From contig SFOB01000129.1 of the NCBI GenBank assembly GCA_004554075.1, positions 1 to 5,723 of the forward strand: 5,723 nt of DNA, in the 5' to 3' direction. Below are positions 1 to 5,723 of the stretch, piece by piece (the first letter of the stretch is position 1; every line of letters starts with the position of its first letter). A model generated the notes under the pieces. That model saw only the letters and a program-made list of their open reading frames with translations, did no database searches and had not been told where the DNA came from. Source of the stretch: Treponema sp. Lineage in GTDB: Bacteria; Spirochaetota; Spirochaetia; Treponematales; Treponemataceae. The position numbers and the translations under genes are program-made.

Positions 1-259
1 AAACAAGTTCTTCATAAGAAACTGCACCAAGTTCACCAGTACCCTTTTTGATAGCACGTTCAATGTTATCCTTAGGCATGTTAGCAGCACGAGCCTTAAT
101 AATTACAGTTCTAAGACGAGGGTTAGAGTTAGGGTCTCCACCGCCCATACGTGCAGCAATAGAAATTTCCTTAATAAATTTGGTAAAAATCTTACCACGC
201 TTTGCATCGGCCAAACCCTTTGCATGTTTAATGGTGGCCCATTTACTATGTCCTGACAT
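1..259 (-). CDS. yebC: YebC/PmpR (TACO1) family protein, 5' part only
   Basis: This is the N-terminal 86 codons of a YebC/TACO1-family protein; the gene runs off the left edge (the family is about 240-250 residues). It starts at the ATG at 257-259 with the hallmark MSGHSKWATIKHAKG, followed by a basic stretch with KIFTKFIKEI, the conserved MGGGDPNSNPRLR segment, then KARAANMPKDNIERAIKKG, which together make up the family's N-terminal domain. An AGGAG ribosome-binding site lies 6 bases upstream of the start. YebC proteins were long listed as DNA-binding transcriptional regulators; more recent work on the family points to the ribosome and relief of stalling at proline-rich stretches, so the exact role here is open. 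It is cytoplasmic, with no signal peptide. The next gene upstream is a lipoprotein gene on the same strand, but a -10 element directly in front of yebC suggests independent transcription. In many bacteria ruvCAB follows yebC; that would lie outside the window. Family assignment is very secure. Confidence 0.96.
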   Translation of the reverse strand, partial: MSGHSKWATIKHAKGLADAKRGKIFTKFIKEISIAARMGGGDPNSNPRLRTVIIKARAANMPKDNIERAIKKGTGELGAVSYEELV

Positions 260-265
260 TAGGAA

Positions 266-304
266 CTCCTTATGTATTATAGATTACTAATTGTATCTAA
301 TAAA
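266..304 (-). promoter_or_regulatory. Probable yebC promoter and ribosome-binding site
   Basis: On the minus strand a perfect TATAAT lies at 276-281. A weak -35 candidate, TTTATT at 299-304, sits 17 bases upstream. The AGGAG ribosome-binding site at 266-270 begins only 5 bases after the -10 hexamer, so transcripts would start at or just before it and carry a leader of roughly 10-14 bases. An AT-only block (TAAAATTTTAT on the plus strand, 317-327) lies upstream in an UP-element-like place. The -10 match is seen directly. Use of this promoter is inferred; readthrough from the lipoprotein gene is also possible because I see no convincing terminator between them. Confidence 0.55.
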
Positions 305-359
305 AATATCATAAATTAAAATTTTATTCAATATTATGGCCCAAAATCAAAGTCCAAGC

Positions 360-3300
360 CTAAAACTCGCGGATACAGCAGATAGTATTATCGTCCATAT
401 GTTTTGGACTTAAGTCCATAAATCCACTCTGAAAATCAAATAGATATGCATGAATATTACTGTCTCCATCATACTGAGATGATGACCAGCAATATCTATG
501 AGCATTATCTGTAAAGGTATCTCCACCAAGCCCGGAAACTGTAGTTTCCAGATCAAAAACCTTAGAACTTCCTATACCGTTTGCGTAAATCTGAAAGAGT
601 TCTGCCAGAGTTGGAAGATACCAGCCGCTTTCATAAATGGTTCCGCTTACATTGCTGCCGTAAAGATCCTTATATTTATCACCATAGTAAAATGCCGGAT
701 ACTTACCTGCTGTCCCTGTATCGTTATCTGAGTTTCCAAGGAAACTTGCAATCTGTGCAAGATTATCACTTCCGTCTTTATCAGCATCAGAATCAAAGGT
801 CATGGCACCTGCAGTTCCACCATACGGGCACTGTATTGTTGTAATCTTTTTATCATAAGCCTTTGCCCCTTCTGCACACCATGCATAAGTAAGGCTATGC
901 TTTAAGCCAAATCCAAGGGTTCGGCTTGCTGTATTACTTCCGCTGTTAAGTCCAGTTCCCTTATAGAAAATCATTGCAATTGCATAATCCTTAAGCTGAT
1001 TTTTGCCCGCAGCATCAAGTTTTGCAAATTCTGTAGAAGGCATAGCAGAACCATCATTAAAGGCAATATCACCAACAGCTTTTGCTACCGAAGGAATCTT
1101 ACTGCCGGCATACTGACCACCGCGAACTACACGGAAGCCCATATCATTGTTTCGTGAATTTGGCGTACTGCAATTTCTATGTTTTGCTTCACACCACTCA
1201 TTATTACCAGAATAGCCACCGCCTTTTGTTACACGACTATTGTTTGTAGAATCTGCAGAAACACCAGAACTTGGAGTGTCTGCATAAATATACGGTGCTT
1301 CAGTACGATTTATATGTAAATCACTTACCCATTCCCAGACATTTCCACTCATATCATACATATGAAGATTAGAAGTTGGTGCAAGAGATTTCACCGGCAG
1401 AGTTTTTCCGTTTCCTGAGGCCGGACAATTTGCAACATCCGTTATAGTATCACTTCCGCTATAAATAGTCTGACCTACACTATCAAGATTTCCATCACGG
1501 GCCAGAAACTCCCATTCAACTTCAAAAGGAAGCCTCCAGCCGTTTTTATTTCCAAGTATTGTAACATTCCAGCTGCAGGACTCAGGCGCACAATAACCTT
1601 CAGTCAGGCTTCCCTCAATATTCGGCCATTGTGCAGGATTTGTTTTTTCATTAACTACATAAACTGGCTCAAGGCCTTCATCAATACTTCGCAGATTGCA
1701 GTAGACAATAGCATCATACCAGCTGACGCTATAAACAGGATAAAAATCACCCTTTCCTATACCTGTTGTTGGGGTATCCCCACCATATTTACAGTAAGTC
1801 TCATACTCTCCCTGTGTTGTTTCGTGATCGCTTGCAATTATTCCTTTTATCTGCCCAAGTTTACGGCCTTCTATAAATACTGCAGAAGAGTGTCCCGAAA
1901 CAGAAATAGTAGCAGCCCCATCAAAAGTTGAAGCTGAAGTTTCCGGATAACTAAAAGGCACTCCCTCTTGAAGCTTACCTGTTGAAGTAAAAGCCCATGT
2001 AGTATCAGGATTAGAAGGATCCTGGACTATTACAAACTTTTTAAGTTCTCTTTTAAGGGTTGTATCGGTTACAGAAGAATCAAGAGTAATTAAGACTGGA
2101 CAATTTGTGTTATAGTAGCAGGGTTTTATGTAGCCCACTATACCGCCAGACTCTTCCGGAGGAGTAAGTTTTCCTTTTATTATTATACTATCAGCTAAAG
2201 TTACACGATTGTGTATATCGTTCTTTCCTTTTCCAAGTTCTCCATCTACACCATAAGGAATATAAACAGAACCACTTATTTCAAAGTACCCCTGCTGTAT
2301 TCCAACAGCCCCTCCAGGCTCAACCGCAGATGAATTATTACTTATAATACCGTTCTTAAAGGAAACCGTACAATCTAGTGGAACATAAATTCCGCCTCCA
2401 CAGGTATTACAATTGTTATATGATATTGTTGTATCTTCAATTTCTATAGTCGAATTACCACAAGGATTTATTCCACCACCATAGCCATTTGAATAGTTAT
2501 GCGATATGTCACAATTTTTTATTTTTACCAAACAGGACGAACCATAAAGATAAATTCCTCCACCACCGCTATTCTGGTACACCTTGCAACCTTCTACATT
2601 TATTTCTCCAGAACTTACATTGTATATATGAATACCAGCAGCCTGACCATTACTACTTATCAGTAAATTTTTTATGGTAATTTCTGCACGTTTTAACAAG
2701 ATGACCTCATTATTGATACCAGATGGAGTTTTTATACTATCAGTTTCAAAAGAATTTACTCCTTCAATGGTAATTGTTTTAGCAGCTACACTTTCATTAA
2801 CAGTAACTACGTCTGTTACAGCACCACAAACAACAATTCTATAATCTGTAGTAGAAGATGTACATTTTCCAAGCGCTGTAGTCACACTTGTAAATGGATT
2901 TAAAATAGAGCCCTGTCTTGCACTAGAGTCTAGGGTTACTCCACCCGCTGCATAAGGGCCGCCGGCATCATCGCCTTTAACCCAGAATTTTACAGCATCT
3001 TCACTTATTGTAACAGGATATTCACTTTCTTTACTTCCGTCAGAAAGATACCATTTACTTGTCGTCAGCTTTGGCCATACATATATTGTCTGCTGAATGT
3101 AATCACGCGCTTGTGTAATATCCCCGTCCCTGTAAATATAGATATTTGCTGTATATTCACCGGCAGCAATTCCACCGCTGCTTCCTTCCACAGTTTTTAT
3201 AGTACAAGAAGTACCGCTTGAAGTTATGATTACAGGCTTTCCATCACCACTAGCCCCGCTTACTCCACTACCAGCAGAATCAACTATAGAACACTTTATG

Positions 3301-3821
3301 TTATAGTTTTCAGAAACAGAAATACTTAAATCAATATAGCCTTTCACCGTACTGGAATCATAAGACTTAAAATATACATTTTTTTCAATGGCAGTACCTT
3401 GTGTGGCATATGAAATTTTCTGACTTCCTGAAAAAAGCTCTTTTCCTTCTGAATCACAAATATAAAAGGCAAAATTTTTGTTTGAAAATGTATCAGAAAC
3501 TATACTGTAAACAATTGTTTTGTTATCCTCATCATAAGTGCCAGTAGCATCTTCAGTTAAAATTTCAGAAGTGGCCTTAAAGGTATAACCGCTTGCAAAA
3601 GAAAGAGAATCAAAATCCGGATATGCTGAACGGCTGCTGTTTTTTAATGACTGAGAATTGTCAGAAAATTGCGGTCTGATTACAATTTTACAGCCATCTG
3701 CATTTTCTGATTGAGTAGACAAAGAAGAAAAGAAATCGCAGGAAGCAAAAAGAAAAGCAGATGAAATTATAATAGAGAAAAATATGAATATACTTGCGAC
3801 CTTTTTACTCTGCCCCTTCAT
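360..3821 (-). CDS. Large predicted lipoprotein: beta-helix + FGE-like + Lcl/DUF1566 domains
   Basis: Complete 1153-residue protein ending in TAG. The ATG start at 3819-3821 is supported by GGGGAAGG at 3825-3832 and by the signal sequence that directly follows it. Residues 1-28 are a lipoprotein signal: a basic start (KGQSKK), a hydrophobic core and the lipobox FAS-Cys28, a relaxed type typical of spirochaetes. Residues about 30-275 are beta-rich with no family I recognise. Residues about 278-552 look like a right-handed parallel beta-helix, with regular GGGI turns at 420-423, 448-451 and 475-478. Residues about 640-900 are FGE/SUMF1-like: TTQGEY (668-673), PVYSVSWYDAIVYCN (695-709), GWRLPFEVEWEFLAR (761-775), MYDMSGNVWEW (821-831) and GFRVVRGG (895-902). 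Residues about 905-1153 resemble Lcl/DUF1566: GWYLPTLAEL (1066-1075), YCWSSSQY (1110-1117) and terminal CCIREF. The FGE part lacks the catalytic Cys pair, so a binding or display role at the cell surface or in the periplasm is inferred. The ligand is unknown. It has its own promoter upstream. Confidence 0.92.
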   Translation of the reverse strand: MKGQSKKVASIFIFFSIIISSAFLFASCDFFSSLSTQSENADGCKIVIRPQFSDNSQSLKNSSRSAYPDFDSLSFASGYTFKATSEILTEDATGTYDEDNKTIVYSIVSDTFSNKNFAFYICDSEGKELFSGSQKISYATQGTAIEKNVYFKSYDSSTVKGYIDLSISVSENYNIKCSIVDSAGSGVSGASGDGKPVIITSSGTSCTIKTVEGSSGGIAAGEYTANIYIYRDGDITQARDYIQQTIYVWPKLTTSKWYLSDGSKESEYPVTISEDAVKFWVKGDDAGGPYAAGGVTLDSSARQGSILNPFTSVTTALGKCTSSTTDYRIVVCGAVTDVVTVNESVAAKTITIEGVNSFETDSIKTPSGINNEVILLKRAEITIKNLLISSNGQAAGIHIYNVSSGEINVEGCKVYQNSGGGGIYLYGSSCLVKIKNCDISHNYSNGYGGGINPCGNSTIEIEDTTISYNNCNTCGGGIYVPLDCTVSFKNGIISNNSSAVEPGGAVGIQQGYFEISGSVYIPYGVDGELGKGKNDIHNRVTLADSIIIKGKLTPPEESGGIVGYIKPCYYNTNCPVLITLDSSVTDTTLKRELKKFVIVQDPSNPDTTWAFTSTGKLQEGVPFSYPETSASTFDGAATISVSGHSSAVFIEGRKLGQIKGIIASDHETTQGEYETYCKYGGDTPTTGIGKGDFYPVYSVSWYDAIVYCNLRSIDEGLEPVYVVNEKTNPAQWPNIEGSLTEGYCAPESCSWNVTILGNKNGWRLPFEVEWEFLARDGNLDSVGQTIYSGSDTITDVANCPASGNGKTLPVKSLAPTSNLHMYDMSGNVWEWVSDLHINRTEAPYIYADTPSSGVSADSTNNSRVTKGGGYSGNNEWCEAKHRNCSTPNSRNNDMGFRVVRGGQYAGSKIPSVAKAVGDIAFNDGSAMPSTEFAKLDAAGKNQLKDYAIAMIFYKGTGLNSGSNTASRTLGFGLKHSLTYAWCAEGAKAYDKKITTIQCPYGGTAGAMTFDSDADKDGSDNLAQIASFLGNSDNDTGTAGKYPAFYYGDKYKDLYGSNVSGTIYESGWYLPTLAELFQIYANGIGSSKVFDLETTVSGLGGDTFTDNAHRYCWSSSQYDGDSNIHAYLFDFQSGFMDLSPKHMDDNTICCIREF
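2328..2591 (-). repeat. Degenerate 27-28-residue beta-helix repeats in the lipoprotein
   Basis: Codons 411-498 of the lipoprotein hold about three imperfect coils of 27-28 residues. GGGI occurs at residues 420-423, 448-451 and 475-478, and each coil then runs through a short strand into an asparagine-containing turn: ISHN at 439-442, ISYN at 466-469 and ISNN at 493-496. A fourth, weaker GGAVGI follows at 503-508. The spacing fits one turn or slightly more of a right-handed parallel beta-helix, each asparagine and glycine set stacking on the next. The repeat is visible in the protein but has diverged in DNA, so it is old rather than a recent tandem duplication. Seven cysteines (412, 430, 437, 454, 471, 474, 484) fall in this block. 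Confidence 0.75.
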
Positions 3822-3847
3822 AAACCTTCCCCATAAAATAATATTAG

Positions 3848-3891
3848 ATTATAACACGAAATACTTGTTTTAACCATTAATAAAATTTTAT
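3848..3891 (-). promoter_or_regulatory. Extended -10 promoter of the lipoprotein gene with AT-rich upstream element
   Basis: On the minus strand TGT-TATAAT at 3848-3856 is a perfect extended -10 element. No good -35 box is present at the usual distance (best is TGGTTA, 3 of 6 matches, spacing 17), as is common for extended -10 promoters. Transcription would start near 3841, giving a leader of about 20 bases with the ribosome-binding site at 3825-3832. A perfect 12-base palindrome, ATAAAATTTTAT, at 3880-3891 falls at about -39 to -50, where an UP element or an operator would sit. The motif matches are seen directly; promoter activity and the role of the palindrome are inferred. Confidence 0.65.
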
Positions 3892-3915
3892 AACTCGGAG
3901 AACATTTACGCTTTG

Positions 3916-5723
3916 CTATTGCGGGTTAATACACAGAGCCGGTAGTACACCATAAAACTCACAATGAGATGGAGCTGTCGCAGATACATTTTTATATAAA
4001 GATCCCTGCAAAACGCTAGTACGTGGACTATCCGATGCAGGAGAACGAAGCCACCAGCTACCAACCCCATCATCACCAACATACATACCAGAAGCAATAG
4101 CATAATCTGTAGCAGTAAAGGATCTGGCATCATCTTCAATATTTCTTCCCTGGAAACCATATTCAGGCGATGTCGCTTCTCTCTGACTCAATATAAATAT
4201 CTTATCATCTGTATTTTCAGAAAAATAACCTTCAGCAGGAGGAGTAAAAGTTTCAGCTGCATCTTGACCACTAGAACGAGAATTATCAACTTTTGTAGTC
4301 AAAATCAAATTCTGCGCATCCTCTGTAAATGCTTCCTGCAAAAAGCCTTTATTATAATAACCATCAATCTCTGAACCACTTATATTGTAATATTTCAAAC
4401 CATTCAACCAGGCTCGTAAATTACTATATTTATATTTTGAACTATTTTGGGTAACACCATCTACCTTAGGCCCACTCTGATCACTATACCAGAAGGAACT
4501 TGGCTTAAGAGTATGTTCAGAAATCAGGAACCATTTTCCTTCGGTTTCCGCATCTAAATCATGATCGAAATTTTTACTGATTACACGCCACTTAAGAGGC
4601 TCAACCTTAAAATATCTCCAATTTTCATAGCCACCATAAGTTCTTGGTGCAGAACCATCACTATAATTCAAATGGGTTGAAGAATATTTATCTTCATAAA
4701 CTTTTACATACCAGCAGCCATCATCTCCCAGACAATAGCCGGCATCATTCTTTACGCTTTCATCAACATATAAGGTAGAAGTTGACGGTACAACAGACTG
4801 AGGGTAATCTCCAAACAAAACATAAGTTGCAGAAGTTCCTGCATTACCATCTGTACCGTCTGGCAATACTTCAATTTCTGAAGTAAATTCCTGTCTAGGA
4901 CTAACAACCTTATAAGTTCGCTCTGTTACATGAGAAAGACCAAGATATGAAATAGTAAGTCTGATTGTATAGACATCATCATTTGATAAACCAGGAACAG
5001 AAATTGTTACCTGATCATAATAAGGGTAGCAATCAAGGTCCATAAGTTTTATATCACCATTGTAGAGTGCCGCACTTATTTCCAAAGTTGCACCCGCTTC
5101 ACTACTAGGGTCTATATACTGACCAGGATTATTTGAATACAATTTTCCATCATCTCTACCAGTATAAAGTCTTGTCTGGCTTGGAGTAGCAGATGGATAA
5201 TCAGGATCAGGAGGTTCCTGTCTGTAAACAACATAGGTTATTTCAATATCACTTCTTTCGGTATCTGGTAAAGCAATATAAGTCTGCTGATTATTTTCGC
5301 TAAACGTAAATATATAATCATAAGCCGTGTAGGTTGCATTGCCTTCGGCACCGATCTTGGCAATGGCAGCCTGAATCTCAGAACCGCTGTCGTCTGCGAC
5401 AATTGAGAAGCCGCGGTCGCTCTTGAAATAATTTGAAGGAGAATCTGTATTATACTGGCCATAACCGCTTGTAAATGAATAGATATCTCCCAGTAACTGA
5501 GGTTCTTTATCGTCATCAGTTGTAATGCCAAGCAGACAGCCGCTTGTAAGCTGGCCTATAACAGTAAGCAGCTGAGTTCCCGTAAGAACAATATTACATT
5601 TCTTTAAGCTTGCTCCACTGCCGCTTGAGTTATAATCAAAAGTTGTGGATTGGCTAAAATAGCCTAAGATAGAAAAAGAGGTTTGAATCGGATAAAATGT
5701 TTTTACCGCAAAACAACAAACCG
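3916..5723 (-). CDS. Large secreted-type protein with C-terminal DUF6273-like domain, 5' end missing
   Basis: The reading frame is open from the right edge to the TAG at 3916-3918, giving 601 visible residues. The TTG at 5140-5142 could be taken as a start, but the frame continues unbroken for another 193 codons to 5721 and no ribosome-binding context favours it, so the true start lies outside the window. The part at about 4900-5721 is beta-rich, serine/threonine-rich sequence, probably immunoglobulin-like or other adhesin-type modules; I recognise no specific family. From about 4827 to the stop the protein resembles DUF6273: YVLFGDYPQS at the start, EPLKWRVIS, KWFLISEHTL, YSNLRAWLN, DDKIFILSQ, then GSWWLRSPAS and the ending GVLPALCI. 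DUF6273 has no established biochemical role; it occurs on many secreted or surface proteins. Export is inferred from composition and the neighbouring lipoprotein, since the N-terminus is not visible. No strong terminator follows; the next gene begins 94 bp downstream with its own promoter. Confidence 0.88.
   Translation of the reverse strand, partial: VCCFAVKTFYPIQTSFSILGYFSQSTTFDYNSSGSGASLKKCNIVLTGTQLLTVIGQLTSGCLLGITTDDDKEPQLLGDIYSFTSGYGQYNTDSPSNYFKSDRGFSIVADDSGSEIQAAIAKIGAEGNATYTAYDYIFTFSENNQQTYIALPDTERSDIEITYVVYRQEPPDPDYPSATPSQTRLYTGRDDGKLYSNNPGQYIDPSSEAGATLEISAALYNGDIKLMDLDCYPYYDQVTISVPGLSNDDVYTIRLTISYLGLSHVTERTYKVVSPRQEFTSEIEVLPDGTDGNAGTSATYVLFGDYPQSVVPSTSTLYVDESVKNDAGYCLGDDGCWYVKVYEDKYSSTHLNYSDGSAPRTYGGYENWRYFKVEPLKWRVISKNFDHDLDAETEGKWFLISEHTLKPSSFWYSDQSGPKVDGVTQNSSKYKYSNLRAWLNGLKYYNISGSEIDGYYNKGFLQEAFTEDAQNLILTTKVDNSRSSGQDAAETFTPPAEGYFSENTDDKIFILSQREATSPEYGFQGRNIEDDARSFTATDYAIASGMYVGDDGVGSWWLRSPASDSPRTSVLQGSLYKNVSATAPSHCEFYGVLPALCINPQ

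Noticed and set aside
48..290. Plus-strand open frame of 80 codons
   Set aside because: It lies antisense to yebC, whose minus-strand family signature is unmistakable; its own translation resembles nothing and it has no ribosome-binding site.
339..359. Possible terminator after the lipoprotein stop, GGC...GCC
   Set aside because: Only three base pairs can form around a long loop, and there is no adjacent U-tract of the right polarity; not supportable as an intrinsic terminator.
498..844. Two overlapping plus-strand open frames
   Set aside because: They are antisense to the Lcl-like end of the lipoprotein, and their translations are rich in Cys, His and Tyr as expected from the reverse of a real gene.
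1629..1931. Plus-strand open frame of 100 codons
   Set aside because: Antisense to the conserved FGE-like motifs; its hydrophobic look is a by-product of the opposite strand.
2489..2680. Plus-strand open frame of 63 codons
   Set aside because: Antisense to the beta-helix repeats; no start signals or recognisable protein.
3880..3891. AT palindrome as a terminator for the right-hand gene
   Set aside because: It is perfectly symmetric but contains no G or C and has no loop, so the RNA hairpin would be very weak; an upstream promoter element is the better reading.
3906..4160. Minus-strand 84-codon frame with a hydrophobic run, resembling a small membrane protein
   Set aside because: It overlaps the DUF6273 coding frame in another phase; the family motifs SWWLRSP and PAL are in the longer frame, so this is a shadow.
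5140..5142. TTG as start of a 408-codon gene
   Set aside because: The same frame is open to the right edge, so an internal TTG is a poor start; the gene is partial.
5238..5531. Minus-strand 97-codon frame
   Set aside because: It overlaps the open frame of the right-hand gene in another phase and shows no ribosome-binding site or family likeness.

Overview
The window looks like chromosomal DNA from a host-associated spirochaete, most likely a gut or rumen Treponema. This is inferred from three things: an AT-rich composition (about 40% GC by eye), a YebC N-terminus of the treponemal type, and very large secreted proteins that combine beta-helix, formylglycine-generating-enzyme-like (FGE/SUMF1) and Lcl/DUF1566 modules, a mix I associate with that genus. 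No species can be named from the sequence alone.

All three genes lie on the minus strand and read from right to left. (1) 3916-5723 is the C-terminal 601 codons of a large protein whose start lies beyond the right edge. It has beta-rich, immunoglobulin-like sequence followed by a DUF6273-type C-terminal domain. (2) After a 94-bp gap holding a good extended -10 promoter, 360-3821 encodes a complete 1153-residue predicted lipoprotein: lipoprotein signal, N-terminal beta domain, right-handed beta-helix, FGE-like domain and an Lcl/DUF1566 C-terminal domain. (3) After a 100-bp gap with another -10 element, 1-259 is the N-terminal 86 codons of yebC, cut by the left edge. There is no gene-free stretch longer than about 100 bp, and I saw no RNA gene, IS element, CRISPR array or convincing hairpin terminator.

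The two large genes appear to supply cell-surface or periplasmic binding proteins. Each ends in a module of the C-type-lectin-like or similar ligand-display kind, and the FGE-like domain lacks the catalytic cysteine pair, which suggests recognition rather than sulfatase maturation. yebC is a housekeeping gene with its own promoter, so the functional link to its neighbours is probably positional only. The observations most worth following up are the tandem lectin-fold architecture and its possible link to a diversity-generating retroelement, the Pmp-like 27-28-residue repeats, and a sharp local GC and codon-use shift at about 5341-5420 inside the right-hand gene.
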